Assembly: GCF_040436315.1 (NCBI RefSeq)
Contig: NZ_AP031572.1
Coordinates: 2,852,001-2,916,000, forward strand
Source of the DNA: Synechocystis sp. LKSZ1
GTDB lineage: Bacteria > Cyanobacteriota > Cyanobacteriia > Cyanobacteriales > Microcystaceae
DNA: 64,000 nt
Direction: 5' to 3'
Positions 27,876 to 37,226 of the stretch are shown one piece after another. The number at the start of each line of letters is the position of its first letter. Position 1 is the stretch's first letter. Made by a program: the position numbers and the translations under genes. The notes under the pieces are model-generated. The model was not told the DNA's origin, did not search any database, and worked only from the letters and a program-made list of their open reading frames with translations.

Positions 27876-29054
27876 TTAGAGGAGGGGTTTAAGGACTTTC
27901 ATTAGGGTAGTGGCCGTATGGGTATAGGCCTCGGCCTCGGGCATCTCCTTGGCCTGGGCGTAGAGTTTGAGTTCTACTTCGTTGCAGGGCCGCTGGCTAA
28001 GAATTACCTGTTCAATCAGATCGTCCAGACCATAACTACGGAGCATTCCCCAATCTTGGCCGTTGCGATTCCAGCTATGGAACAGAATCGAGAAGAGGAG
28101 GATCTTGGCCCGCAGAGGATTGGCATACTGCATGATTTCCGAGCGCAGATCGAAGAGGTTATAGTCCTGTTTGGTTTCCTTCGAGGCCGGTGGGTTGGGA
28201 ACAGGTACCGTTCCTAGAACCGTGAGGAGAGGCTCTGCACTCCTGGCCGGGGCTGGAAAATTGACGATGGCAGTCTGTTGATGCCCTGCATCGCGGCGAA
28301 CAACGGCTAAAGCAGGTTCTGGGGTTGCATTACCGGCAAAGGAGAGGGAATCTTCGTACAACTTCTCCATCTGTTGCAGGATGACATTAGCAATGGCCAA
28401 GTAGAGAGTGGCTTTATTGATATTGTTAACAATCTGCTCAAAACTAGCCCTTAACTCAGCCAAATAGGGGTAGCGTTGGCGGAGTTCAAGAATGAGATTC
28501 ACAAAGCCGTACTGATTAATTTTATCTAGGCTATTTTCCCAGTAGCCCTTGCCAACGGCAAACATCAGTTTTTCAATGCGTCCAGCCTCAGGGTGTTGAC
28601 TGAGGTTTTGGGCAATATGACTGGCGAGCACCTGGGGACTGGCAACCAGGGCCGAGGAGGGGGTCGGCGAAACCAGGGGAGGATTAAAGCCCGTGGGCTG
28701 TTCAACGGATTCCACTTCGATGGCCGGAGCAACGTCTGGCTCCGCTTCTTCTGCCTTAGCGGCATAGATCGGCCCGAGTCGATCCAGAATCATCTTGGCC
28801 ACAGCAGCATAGACCTTGGGACGATTCAGGGTCTTCACCAGCTTATACAAGGAAAAGGTGAGTTGCTCAATACTCGGCTTGATCTGAATGAGTTCTAATA
28901 GTAAGGATTCTAGGGACTGACTATTCAGAACATTGGGGTCATTTTCCCAATACTTTTTGCAGAGACAGAACACTAATTTTTTAGCACGCTGTCCTTCATC
29001 GTGCTGCTCTAGATAACGCGCCGTCTCGACAAGGATTTCAGAAGATAGGGCCAT
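27876..29054 (-). CDS. protein with three helical repeats of a shared cyanobacterial domain
   Basis: Function unknown. With ATG at 29054 (MALSSEILVETARYLEQHDE) the product has 392 residues; the frame is open to a TTG at 29117. It holds about three units of a roughly 95-residue helical domain at residues 1-97 (KKLVFCLCKKYWENDP, TLNRPKVYAAVAKMILDRL), 137-232 (HPEAGRIEKLMFAVGKGYWE, NNINKATLYLAIANVILQQM) and, more diverged, 296-392. The linkers are Pro/Ala/Glu-rich. The same domain opens the ComFB-domain protein at 11462-12520. It is cotranscribed with the pentapeptide-repeat gene 4 bp downstream. A scaffold or signalling role is possible. Confidence 0.75.
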   Translation of the reverse strand: MALSSEILVETARYLEQHDEGQRAKKLVFCLCKKYWENDPNVLNSQSLESLLLELIQIKPSIEQLTFSLYKLVKTLNRPKVYAAVAKMILDRLGPIYAAKAEEAEPDVAPAIEVESVEQPTGFNPPLVSPTPSSALVASPQVLASHIAQNLSQHPEAGRIEKLMFAVGKGYWENSLDKINQYGFVNLILELRQRYPYLAELRASFEQIVNNINKATLYLAIANVILQQMEKLYEDSLSFAGNATPEPALAVVRRDAGHQQTAIVNFPAPARSAEPLLTVLGTVPVPNPPASKETKQDYNLFDLRSEIMQYANPLRAKILLFSILFHSWNRNGQDWGMLRSYGLDDLIEQVILSQRPCNEVELKLYAQAKEMPEAEAYTHTATTLMKVLKPLL

Positions 29055-29185
29055 GGGCTTAGGATGCAGAAAACAGGTTAAGCGAATTCCTCTCACCGGA
29101 GGAGACGAAGCAAGCAAGGGAAATGGGCGTTATCTCTACCATCATAGAACTCCTCTCTCTGCCATTACTAAAGTATGCCCAATTT

Positions 29186-30169
29186 TTAACCCTTGAACAG
29201 CAGGGATAGCTCCAAGACTTTGGTCTGTAGGGTTCTGGCGGGATCGGCCCCCCGTTTCAGTTGCCATTCGAGATCCCGGAGTAGGGGCCAGCAGGCCAGT
29301 AGTTGCTTACTAGTTAGTCCCTGGAGTTCCTTGCGAATAAAGTAGAGTCGTTTAGGATTGCTGAGATCGGCGCGACTGGCGATCACTTTTTCGTCCTTTT
29401 CCCCGGATTCCAGGGCCAATTTAATGACAATCCAGGTGCGAAACTGGCCCACTAGGGTGGCCACAATTTTCAGCGCTGGCTCATTGCGGGCCAGCAGATC
29501 CGCCACCAACTGGAGGGCCTTAGCACTGTTGCCCTGGCGTAGGGCCTCAGCCAATTGCAGGCTACTTTGGGTGCTGGAATGAATTAGGGGACGAACTTGC
29601 TCGACGGTTAGGGGCTGGCAGTCACTGGAGGCAAGGAGTTTGAGTTTTTCTAACTCATTCCAAATTTGACGGGTGTTGTTACCCAGGGCTTCCGCTAAAA
29701 AATTGGCCACGGCGTGGGTTAAGGGGAGGCCCAAATCCTCGGCAATGCCCGTAATCTGAGCCACTAACTCATCACTTTTCCAAGGCGGAATTAGGGAAAA
29801 TTCTCGCACTTGGGCCTGGGTTTGCAGCAGCTTTGTTGCTTTCAGGCGGCCATCGGGCTTTTTACTACTGGTGAAAAGGAGATGGCACTGGGGGGGAATT
29901 TGGGGCAGGGTGAGGGCCAATCTCTCCAACAAGGCCTCGCTACAATGCTGGCCCAAGGTCGATTCCACCACCCACACCAAGCGGTCACCGGCTCCAAAGG
30001 GAGGCGTCAGGGCCTGGGTCAGGGCCTGGCGGGTTGCATCCTCTAGTTCCCCTGGGATTTTTTCAAAGTTAAAGGCCTGCCACTGGGGGTCGAGTACCCG
30101 CTTTTGTAATTGCTTGACAGCTTGTTTGAGGGTAAAGTCATCCTCACCCCAGTAAAAATAAACTGGCAT
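29186..30169 (-). CDS. holA: DNA polymerase III subunit delta
   Basis: Clamp-loader subunit that opens the beta sliding clamp in the replisome. The 327-residue protein starts MPVYFYWGEDDFTLKQAVKQ, the typical opening with the degenerate nucleotide-site region, and contains LLFTSSKKPDGRLKATKLLQ and, in the C-terminal collar, LVADLLARNEPALKIVATLV and FRTWIVIKLA. Length fits HolA. It follows the small membrane protein gene by 6 bp on the same strand, so they are likely cotranscribed. Confidence 0.92.
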   Translation of the reverse strand: MPVYFYWGEDDFTLKQAVKQLQKRVLDPQWQAFNFEKIPGELEDATRQALTQALTPPFGAGDRLVWVVESTLGQHCSEALLERLALTLPQIPPQCHLLFTSSKKPDGRLKATKLLQTQAQVREFSLIPPWKSDELVAQITGIAEDLGLPLTHAVANFLAEALGNNTRQIWNELEKLKLLASSDCQPLTVEQVRPLIHSSTQSSLQLAEALRQGNSAKALQLVADLLARNEPALKIVATLVGQFRTWIVIKLALESGEKDEKVIASRADLSNPKRLYFIRKELQGLTSKQLLACWPLLRDLEWQLKRGADPARTLQTKVLELSLLFKG

Positions 30170-30175
30170 AACCCG

Positions 30176-30370
30176 TTAACGGCCCTTGAGGGCCTTTTGG
30201 AAGTTTTTGCGGTAGCTGGTATTGACAATAAACAAGGCGGGCCAAAGTAGGGAAAGCGTCAGACGGGCAGGCAAGCCCCGGTCAAAGTTAGTGTGGCGAT
30301 AGCCCGAGAGAAATTTCCAGATGCCACCGATATAGGCAAGGGCGAGGAGGAAACCAATAATACCACCCAT
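30176..30370 (-). CDS. small hypothetical membrane protein
   Basis: A 64-residue protein starting at ATG 30370, with a hydrophobic segment at about 4-20 (IIGFLLALAYIGGIWKFLSG), a basic middle (GYRHTNFDRGLPARL), a second hydrophobic stretch (about 37-50) and a basic tail (SYRKNFQKALKGR). I do not recognise a named family. The tight 6-bp spacing to holA, complete start and charge pattern argue that it is a real gene. Confidence 0.7.
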   Translation of the reverse strand: MGGIIGFLLALAYIGGIWKFLSGYRHTNFDRGLPARLTLSLLWPALFIVNTSYRKNFQKALKGR

Positions 30371-30415
30371 AAAAACTCAACGCATCAGCAAAATTGACGT
30401 CTCCTAGTGTAACGT

Positions 30416-31126
30416 CTAGGCCTCTGCGAGCGAACGCCGGGCCATGACAACTTCAATGCGGTCTAGGTCAATCTCGGTAAAGGAATCGACGGCCCAGTTG
30501 GCCCACCGTTGCATGAAGTGGTAGGGATAGGTATGGGCAAGGCCTAAAACTCGCATACCAGCGGCCTTAGCAGCCTGGAGTCCGGCCCAGCTATCTTCAA
30601 TGGCCAGGCATTCCTGCGGCAACAGATCTGGCTGACGCTGTTGCAACTGAGCCAGGGCCAAAAGATAACCGTCTGGCTGGGGTTTACTCTGGGCCACGTC
30701 TTCCCCTGTGACCCGCACCGAAAAATAGGACAACAGCCCCCCCCGTTCTAGGACGTAATCCACCTCCGAACCAATGGCCCCCGTCACGAGGCCCCGTTCC
30801 CAAGGCCGTAAACTCAGCCGCTCGAGAAAGGCCTGTAGGCCAGGGTAGAAAGGGAGCGGGTCAAGCTGGCGCAGGGCCTGCCGATACCCCAAGGCTTTTC
30901 TGTGGATCAACTTGGTTAGGTAATCTTCACTGATACTGCGACCCCGATAGGCCCATAAATCCGGCAGGGCCGCCCGGTCACTTCTTCCCAGGGCAAACTG
31001 CTGGTATTCCCCCAGGGTCATGGGGCGCAGATTTTCTTGCAAGAGTAGCTCATCAACCAAGCGTCGGTGAATGGCCTCATCATTGATAATGACGCCATTG
31101 AAATCGAAAAGTACGGCTTTTAACAT
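30416..31126 (-). CDS. HAD-superfamily hydrolase (beta-phosphoglucomutase/phosphatase-like)
   Basis: A 236-residue HAD protein of the cap-C1 (beta-PGM/PGPase) subgroup. Motif I is DFNGVIINDEAIH (8-20), with Asn where most have the second Asp (DxDG); motif II is VTGAIG near 115, motif III Lys lies in AQSKPQPDGYL, and motif IV is LAIEDSWAGLQAAKAAGM. The Asn replaces the usual general acid/base, so catalysis may be slow or of a different type, although I recall this DFNG form in cyanobacterial relatives. Substrate unknown. It is a single gene, convergent or unlinked to its neighbours. Confidence 0.83.
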   Translation of the reverse strand: MLKAVLFDFNGVIINDEAIHRRLVDELLLQENLRPMTLGEYQQFALGRSDRAALPDLWAYRGRSISEDYLTKLIHRKALGYRQALRQLDPLPFYPGLQAFLERLSLRPWERGLVTGAIGSEVDYVLERGGLLSYFSVRVTGEDVAQSKPQPDGYLLALAQLQQRQPDLLPQECLAIEDSWAGLQAAKAAGMRVLGLAHTYPYHFMQRWANWAVDSFTEIDLDRIEVVMARRSLAEA

Positions 31127-31167
31127 GAATCAGACATCAAGGCACCATGGTACTGGCAAGGCTGGTA

Positions 31168-32085
31168 TCACGGTAATTCGACCGACGTCGGTTTGGCAAT
31201 GTGGGGCAGGCCCCAACCCAGTTTTTCTCGCAAAATCCGAAAAAATTCCGGCGATTGTAGGCGAATGAATTTAGCGATAAAGGGGGATTTTTCGAGTTGA
31301 ACCCGGTCTTCGGGCAGGACATAGCAACCGCCATTGCCGTCCACCACCATCACCATGCGATTAGGCGTTGCGGGAAATACCGTCACCGGCTCACTGTCAG
31401 AAAACACTAAGGCCCGGGAGGCCAGGGAATGAGGACAAATGGGGGCCAATTGCAAAACCGGGACATCCGGTGTCACCACCGGCCCTCCTGCGCTCAGGGA
31501 ATAGGCCGTTGAGCCCGTGGGGGTTGAAATAATAATGCCATCGGCGGCAATATCAACAGGGGCGTGTAGACCAATTTGAATTTCAAAATGGCACATGCTG
31601 GTCAGGGGTTCGCGGTGAATCACCATCTCATTCAGGGAGAGGGCCTCCCAGAGGAGCGTCTCTTCCCGGAACAAACGCACGGCTAACATGGAGCGTTTTT
31701 CAATGCAGTACTGGCCACTAAGGAGTTGTTCCACTGCCTCGGCCAGTTGATTTAAGTAAATTTCCGTCAAAAAGCCCATGTGACCTGTGTTAATGGTCAA
31801 CAGGGGTACCCCAATGGGGGCCAGTTGGCGAAAGGCCGATAGAACAGTACCATCTCCCCCCAGCACGACGGCAAAGGGCATATCGGCATCAAAGTCCGGT
31901 GGGGTCAAATGTTCAATGCGGGTATGACAAATAGGCCGCTCGGGTTGGGAATAGCCCAGTAGGCCGCCTCCCCCCGTTGCCATGACGACCTGATGGCCCG
32001 CTCGTTGAAACTGAGCCTGGAGGTCTTGGGCAACTTTGCAGGCAATGGGCTTGTCGTCGTTGAAGATAATGCCGACTTTTGGCAC
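31168..32085 (-). CDS. nadK: NAD(+) kinase
   Basis: Makes NADP+ from NAD+ and ATP; cytosolic. The 305-residue protein has the GGDGT motif at residues 76-80, [10 protein letters not shown] (about 94-103) and [20 protein letters not shown], the NAD-binding region. The start is GTG at 32085, giving a (M)[13 protein letters not shown] terminus typical of cyanobacterial NadK; no ATG fits. Cyanobacteria often have two NAD kinases, so this may be one of a pair. It stands 50 bp downstream of ycf39 on the same strand. Confidence 0.94.
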   Translation of the reverse strand: MPKVGIIFNDDKPIACKVAQDLQAQFQRAGHQVVMATGGGGLLGYSQPERPICHTRIEHLTPPDFDADMPFAVVLGGDGTVLSAFRQLAPIGVPLLTINTGHMGFLTEIYLNQLAEAVEQLLSGQYCIEKRSMLAVRLFREETLLWEALSLNEMVIHREPLTSMCHFEIQIGLHAPVDIAADGIIISTPTGSTAYSLSAGGPVVTPDVPVLQLAPICPHSLASRALVFSDSEPVTVFPATPNRMVMVVDGNGGCYVLPEDRVQLEKSPFIAKFIRLQSPEFFRILREKLGWGLPHIAKPTSVELP

Positions 32086-32135
32086 TGGCGCTAGATCCTA
32101 CAAAATACACAGTATGGACGGTAAGGATGCTGGCT

Positions 32136-33113
32136 TTAGAAAAAGAAGCCCTTTTTCTTTTTATTCGTTCCCTGACTCTTACTTTGCTCGAAGTCGAGTT
32201 CCTTGAGTTTTTTCAGGATCCGTCCGAAATATTCTTGTAAGTAGGATTCTAAGGTGGTTGTTTCCTTTGGATCAAGGCCAAAACACTCATAGGTCTCAGC
32301 CATGGGAGCCGTCAGGGCCTTGCCACTGGCGAGGACTTCTGCAAAGGCCAAACGGTCGGAAATATTATAAGTCCACTGAAAAAAGCGGGTGAACTGGCGC
32401 ATAAAGCGCAGGGCCCCCAGGGGAATTTTAGCGATGCGAGCCGTCCGCCCTGATAACCGTTCACACAATTGAATAATTTCTTCTCCTGTCCAGGCCTGAT
32501 TGCCGACGAGGGCAAAGGTGCGTTTTTCCGTAGCGGGCACAGCTAAGGCTTGAACGGCAAATTTAGCAATGTCTTGGGTGTCCATGTAGGCTGTGGGAGT
32601 GGTTTCCCCGGTCATCCAGACGGATTGGTTATCCAGGATTGGAATGGCGTACTGGCTAATTAGGCCCTGCATAAAGCCGCAGAGTTGCAAAATGGTATAG
32701 TTGAGGCCTGATTCCATTAAAAATTGTTCCGTACAGGCCTTGATGTCCATCAGGGGAACGGTGGGATAGTTGGCGGCTCCCAGAATGGAAAAGAAAATAT
32801 AGCGGTCAATGCCGGCGTTTTTCACCGCCCGAATCAGATTCACTTTGCCGTCCCAATCCACTTTTCGCACAGATAGGGAATCGGTGGCTCGGGCCGTAGC
32901 GGCGTCGATCACCGCTTCAATGCCCACCAGGGCCGGGGGAAGGCTGTCAGGTTTACAAAGGTCTCCGGTGACAAGCTCTGCCCCCCACTCCTTCAGAAAC
33001 GCCGCTCGCCTTGGACTCCTGACTAAACAACGTACTGCATGCCCCTGGTCTAGAGCACGCCGAACCACCTGCCGTCCCAGGGTACCGGTCCCACCAACCA
33101 CCAATAGTTGCAT
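32136..33113 (-). CDS. ycf39: Ycf39-type NAD(P)-binding photosystem II assembly factor
   Basis: Atypical short-chain dehydrogenase/NmrA-like protein that works with high-light-inducible proteins to deliver chlorophyll to newly made D1 in PSII assembly. The 325-residue protein begins MQLLVVGGTGTLGRQVVRRA with the GxxGxxG dinucleotide motif (7-13), has LVTGDLCKPDSLPPAL and AVIDAATAR, and the family segment YIFFSILGAANYPTVPLMD (about 120-138). The Lys-rich end KKKKGFFF is usual. Catalytic Tyr-x3-Lys of classical SDRs is not evident, in line with the family. It may be cotranscribed with nadK. Confidence 0.92.
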   Translation of the reverse strand: MQLLVVGGTGTLGRQVVRRALDQGHAVRCLVRSPRRAAFLKEWGAELVTGDLCKPDSLPPALVGIEAVIDAATARATDSLSVRKVDWDGKVNLIRAVKNAGIDRYIFFSILGAANYPTVPLMDIKACTEQFLMESGLNYTILQLCGFMQGLISQYAIPILDNQSVWMTGETTPTAYMDTQDIAKFAVQALAVPATEKRTFALVGNQAWTGEEIIQLCERLSGRTARIAKIPLGALRFMRQFTRFFQWTYNISDRLAFAEVLASGKALTAPMAETYECFGLDPKETTTLESYLQEYFGRILKKLKELDFEQSKSQGTNKKKKGFFF

Positions 33114-33198
33114 TTAAGTTTCGTAACGTTTTTTAAAGTTTCTCTAAGATATTATCAGAATCTGTTCCGTTAGGATTTGCAGGGCCGACAGATTTTCC

Positions 33199-33606
33199 CT
33201 AGTCGTCTTCGAGGAGGCCATTGGGCCCCGCCGCTTGGCAATGGGCTAAAAACTGCTCAAAGGCTGGGCGATTCGCCACGTCAATAATTCTGCCGCCAAT
33301 TTCATCAAAGGTAGTGTTGCGGGGTTTGCGCCAGATGGGGGCCAGGGTAATTTCGACCTCCGGCAGTTGGGGTTGATCGGCTCGTTTAAGCATGACGGAA
33401 AAAGAAACCTCCGCCGGCCAGGTATTGGGGAGACTCAGACAGATCCCCGTTGAAGTCAAATCGAAGGAAACGCCGATAAAATTATGTTCCGGGTCAAGTA
33501 CTTGACAAAAAGCCAACAGTCGCTGCTCGGAACGGCGTTCCTGCATCCGTTTTTCAAACTCGGCCTCAGAATACTCGCCGGGGGCCGGGGTGGGCTGGTC
33601 TATCAT
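33199..33606 (-). CDS. PilZ-domain protein
   Basis: A 135-residue single-domain PilZ protein, a likely cyclic-di-GMP receptor. The RxxxR motif is present as R25-SEQ-R29, and the second motif DLTSTG (49-54) has Thr at the usual Ser position of (D/N)xSxxG. The beta-barrel strands follow (GICLSLPNTW, VEITLAPIWRKP, DEIGGRIID). ATG at 33606. It stands alone between ycf39 and the CNNM gene, with no effector domain of its own, so it probably acts on a partner. Binding is inferred from motifs. Confidence 0.8.
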   Translation of the reverse strand: MIDQPTPAPGEYSEAEFEKRMQERRSEQRLLAFCQVLDPEHNFIGVSFDLTSTGICLSLPNTWPAEVSFSVMLKRADQPQLPEVEITLAPIWRKPRNTTFDEIGGRIIDVANRPAFEQFLAHCQAAGPNGLLEDD

Positions 33607-33738
33607 AAAGTCTCCTTGCTAAAAACGGTGAGTGAATTGGCTCTCCAGTATTTTAGACAAAAGGCTCCTAGAGTTCACCCCCAAAGTGTTCTTGGCAAGG
33701 CCCTGAATTCCCATCTGTTCCCAGACATCAGGAAAGGC

Positions 33739-35130
33739 TTAGGAGATAGGAGCGGAAGCCAGTGATGTCGAGGGTGATTCGAGGGACGTTGGCGCTTTTG
33801 TTACCCTACTCACCAAGGAACGATGAATGCGGATAGTTTCTAATTTTGGCCCGCTAGCGGTCACGACAGTAAAGGTCAACGGCCCGTACTCTAAACTCTC
33901 ACCCGGGTTGGGAATCCGCTGCCATGTGTAGAGTAGGAATCCACCTAGGGTTTGATATTCATCGGTGAGGGGCAATTGCAGGCCGAGAATTTTGTTCGCT
34001 TCTGCTACGGTAATCCGTGCTTCCACCAGCAACGTCTGGGCATCTAAGCGTTGTAAGAGCAAGGGATTGTCGCCCTCCTCTGCTGATTCATCCCCTACAA
34101 TCTCTGTCATCAGGTCTTCGAGGGTTACCAGGCCAGCGGTTCCTCCAAATTCATCGACAATGATCACCGCCTTGAGTTGGGTTTGTTGCATGGTCACCAG
34201 AAGTTCCGTCAGGGGCGTCGTCTCCGGGAAAAAACGCACGGGCTTGACCCAGGCACGGAGGGGAGAGGTCGGACTCAGTTGGCCCTGGTGTAGGGGCTTG
34301 GCCAAGTCGTGGAAATCGATTACTCCCTGAATGTCATCCAGGGATTCCCCCTTCACAGGAAAACAAGCATGGCCCGTCTGAGTAATGGCGGCTAATAAGT
34401 CCTGTAGAGTAGCGGTTTCCGGTAAAACCACCAATTGGGAACGGGGCACCATGATCGACTGGGCTAGGCTATTGCCGAGGCTGAACAGATTTTTCAAGAG
34501 GGTACGTTCGTGGCTATTTAGGCCGCTGGATTCCCCTTCGGTGCTGATGATTAGTTGTAATTCCTCCGGGGTGAGCCGTTGGGCCCAACGATGATGACTA
34601 ATTTCCGCCCCCCCTAACCGTAGTAACACCTGGGTGGAGTAATTTAAGATTCCGAGGAAAGGAGAGATAACGCGGGCGATTCCTTGGATCAGCGGCGCTA
34701 AGGCCCGAGACAATTGCTCGGCGTAGAGGAGGGCCCAGGATTTAGGACACAATTCCCCTAGAACAATTTGTAAATAAGCGATCGCCACAAAGGTAATGGG
34801 AATGGCTAGCCCATGGGTGAGGACGGTCAAACCAGGGGCAAGACTCCCCGGCCCTGAAAAGAATTTTTGGAAGATGAGGGCCAGGGTATTTTCTCCTAGC
34901 CAGCCGAGGGTTAAGCTCGCCAGGGTAATTCCCAATTGGGTGGTGGACAGTAGTCGGTCTAGGCGACGCTGTAAAAATTGCACCGAGCGGGCAGGGCGGT
35001 CTCCGGCCTCCACGAGTTGATTGATGCGGGAACGACGAACCGCAATGATCGAAAATTCGGCAGTGACAAAAAAGGCATTAATCCCGATTAACAATAGGAT
35101 TAAAAATAATCGACTGACAATCTCATCCAT
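33739..35130 (-). CDS. CNNM/CorC (hemolysin C) family membrane protein
   Basis: Membrane protein of the CNNM/CorC family, members of which export Mg2+ or affect Mg2+/Co2+ resistance. The 463-residue protein has an N-terminal DUF21 domain of four membrane segments (about 1-190; FFVTAEFSIIAVRRSRINQL, TTQLGITLASLTLGWLGE), a CBS-domain pair (about 210-330; SIMVPRSQLVVLP, VDEFGGTAGLVTLEDLMTEI) and a C-terminal CorC/HlyC domain (about 350-435). The PGESLEYGPLTF stretch in the last domain is typical. It is monocistronic by spacing. The older 'hemolysin' name does not imply toxicity. Confidence 0.92.
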   Translation of the reverse strand: MDEIVSRLFLILLLIGINAFFVTAEFSIIAVRRSRINQLVEAGDRPARSVQFLQRRLDRLLSTTQLGITLASLTLGWLGENTLALIFQKFFSGPGSLAPGLTVLTHGLAIPITFVAIAYLQIVLGELCPKSWALLYAEQLSRALAPLIQGIARVISPFLGILNYSTQVLLRLGGAEISHHRWAQRLTPEELQLIISTEGESSGLNSHERTLLKNLFSLGNSLAQSIMVPRSQLVVLPETATLQDLLAAITQTGHACFPVKGESLDDIQGVIDFHDLAKPLHQGQLSPTSPLRAWVKPVRFFPETTPLTELLVTMQQTQLKAVIIVDEFGGTAGLVTLEDLMTEIVGDESAEEGDNPLLLQRLDAQTLLVEARITVAEANKILGLQLPLTDEYQTLGGFLLYTWQRIPNPGESLEYGPLTFTVVTASGPKLETIRIHRSLVSRVTKAPTSLESPSTSLASAPIS

Positions 35131-35486
35131 GGATATATCAAAATACTAAACTTCCCCAACAGGGCCAGGTAACAGGCAGGCGAGGCTGGCCTGTCTACGT
35201 CTCCGGCAAATCGATGCTCTACAATTGCAGACGCAGAAGCATAAGGAACCACGGCCGAGCGCTGGGCCAAGGAGAACGGAGACACCTCTGGGGGATAGTA
35301 GTCATAGGGCGGGAAAGGGATTGCCCACAACAAGACCGTCATTGTATCGAAATCGAGTCGGTCAAAACGTTGCCAGTGAGCCATTAATGGCCGATGACAA
35401 AGGTGGACAGCCTTCCCCTCAACTCCACGGGGATAAAGGAAAAATCACAATAATGTCCTATGATACCGCTTCCTCAAAATTTCGTC
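35131..35486. other. gene-free stretch
   Basis: A 356-bp stretch upstream of the CNNM gene and downstream of the ABC permease gene. Short frames exist on both strands but none has family-like sequence or a good ribosome-binding site. It should contain the CNNM promoter, which I could not place. Confidence 0.4.
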
Positions 35487-37175
35487 CTAGCTTAGCCGTG
35501 AGCTGGACGGGGGACGGGATTTTGCGATCTGGACACTCAGGAGAATAACGGGCAACAGGCCCACGACAATGATCGCTAGGGCCGGCGCGGCGGCCTCCGT
35601 CAAGCGTTCATCGGAGGCGTATTGATACACTCGAATCGCCAGGGTATCGAAATTGAAGGGACGAATCACCAGGGTTGCGGGTAATTCCTTCATCACGTCC
35701 ACAAAAACTAGCATGACGGCCGTTAAAATTCCCCCACTCATCAGGGGCAGATGGACATTGAGCAGAACCTGCAGGGGCGATTTGCCCAGACTACGGGCCG
35801 CATCATCTAAACTGGGCTTGATCTTCGTCAGACTACTCTCCAAGGCCCCAAACCCCACCGCTAAAAATCGGACGAGGTAGGCATAGACGAGAATGACCAA
35901 GGTGCCACTCAATAGAAGCCCTGTGGAAAGGCCAAACGTGGCCCGCATCCAGGCATCCAGCCGATTATCAAAATAGCCTGCCGGAATCAGCACGCCTACG
36001 GCAATCACAGAGCCCGGAATCGCGTAGCCCAGGGCGGCAATGCGGACAGCGATCCGGAGTAACAGGCCCTGTTCTAAGCGTTGGCCATAGGCCAAAACCA
36101 AACCGAGAACAACGGCCAGCACCGCCGTCATACTGGAAACGAGTAGGCTGTGGCTAGCCAATTGAAAAAAGTTATTTTCTCCAACCTCTTGGGCATAGGC
36201 CCAGCAGAGATAGGCTAGGTAGGTTGCGGGGGCAACAAAGCCCAGTAGGAGGGGCAATCCCGTCAGGATCAAGGCTGCTAAACAACGCCATCCCTTTAAA
36301 GCGTAACGAGGGAGGGGATGGTGGGCACTGCTAGTTTGGTAATATTTGGCCCGTTGGCGAGACCAAGCTTCCAGTAGGAGTAGGGCCAGAATAAATAGCA
36401 TCAATAGCACCGCCAACTGGGCCGCCCCGTTGCGTTCTCCCTGGCCAAACCAAGTATTGTAAATGCCGGTGGTAAAGGTATTAACCCCAAAATACTGCAC
36501 CGTTCCAAAATCATTGAGGGTTTCCATCAGGGCCAGGGCCACCCCCGAGACAATGGCTGGCCGAGCCAGGGGCAGAGCCACTCGCCAAAAACTTTGCCAA
36601 GGGCCACAACCGAGGGAACGACTGGCTTCCAGACAAGCCAGGCCCTGTTCCAGGAAAGCCACCCTAGCCAAGAGATAGACGTAGGGATAAAGCACCAACA
36701 CAAACAGGGCCATGGCCCCCCAGAGGGAGCGGATACTCGGAAACCAGTAATCCGTAGCGGACTGCCAGCCCAACAGGTCGCGAAGCCAACTCTGCACAGG
36801 GCCGTAGTAGTCCAATAGATTGGTGTAGGTGTAGGCCAACAGGTAGGCCGGGGCAGAAAGGGGCAACAGTAGCCCCCATTCCAGATAGCGACTGCCAGGA
36901 AATTGGCAGAGGGTGACCAGCCAAGCCGTACTCACCCCCAGAACTAACACCCCTAAGCCCACCCCCAGCATCAAAATCAGGGAATTGAGGATGTATTCCC
37001 CCAGCACAGTTTCCGCCAGTTGTTGCCAGAGGGCCCAGTTAATGGAAAACAGGCTACTGACAACCGCAAAAACGGGAATGGCAATTAACCCGGCAATCAC
37101 CAGGGCCAGGAACAGCCAAATAGGGTGCCTTCCGGGTAAGGACAGTCGTTTCACAAAAAAGGGGGCATCAATCAT
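35487..37175 (-). CDS. two-domain ABC transporter permease, iron(III)-type (FutB/SfuB-like)
   Basis: Inner-membrane permease with two fused binding-protein-dependent transport domains, about twelve membrane segments in 562 residues, the form found in ferric-iron importers (FbpB, SfuB, FutB). Both halves carry an EAA coupling loop: ASRSLGCGPWQSFWRVALPL near residue 185-204 and AARSLGKSPLQVLLNVHLPL near 465-484. No ATPase or binding protein is adjacent, as is common for cyanobacterial fut genes, which are scattered. Thiamine or other substrates of the same permease class cannot be excluded. Confidence 0.87.
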   Translation of the reverse strand: MIDAPFFVKRLSLPGRHPIWLFLALVIAGLIAIPVFAVVSSLFSINWALWQQLAETVLGEYILNSLILMLGVGLGVLVLGVSTAWLVTLCQFPGSRYLEWGLLLPLSAPAYLLAYTYTNLLDYYGPVQSWLRDLLGWQSATDYWFPSIRSLWGAMALFVLVLYPYVYLLARVAFLEQGLACLEASRSLGCGPWQSFWRVALPLARPAIVSGVALALMETLNDFGTVQYFGVNTFTTGIYNTWFGQGERNGAAQLAVLLMLFILALLLLEAWSRQRAKYYQTSSAHHPLPRYALKGWRCLAALILTGLPLLLGFVAPATYLAYLCWAYAQEVGENNFFQLASHSLLVSSMTAVLAVVLGLVLAYGQRLEQGLLLRIAVRIAALGYAIPGSVIAVGVLIPAGYFDNRLDAWMRATFGLSTGLLLSGTLVILVYAYLVRFLAVGFGALESSLTKIKPSLDDAARSLGKSPLQVLLNVHLPLMSGGILTAVMLVFVDVMKELPATLVIRPFNFDTLAIRVYQYASDERLTEAAAPALAIIVVGLLPVILLSVQIAKSRPPSSSRLS

Positions 37176-37226
37176 AGATAGCGGTACAGAGGTTCTTTAC
37201 TCGTTTGACCGCCATGGGAGCTTGCC

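Noticed and set aside
35100-35384. 94-residue minus-strand frame upstream of the CNNM gene
   Set aside because: No ribosome-binding site or family-like sequence; it overlaps the start of the CNNM gene in another frame.
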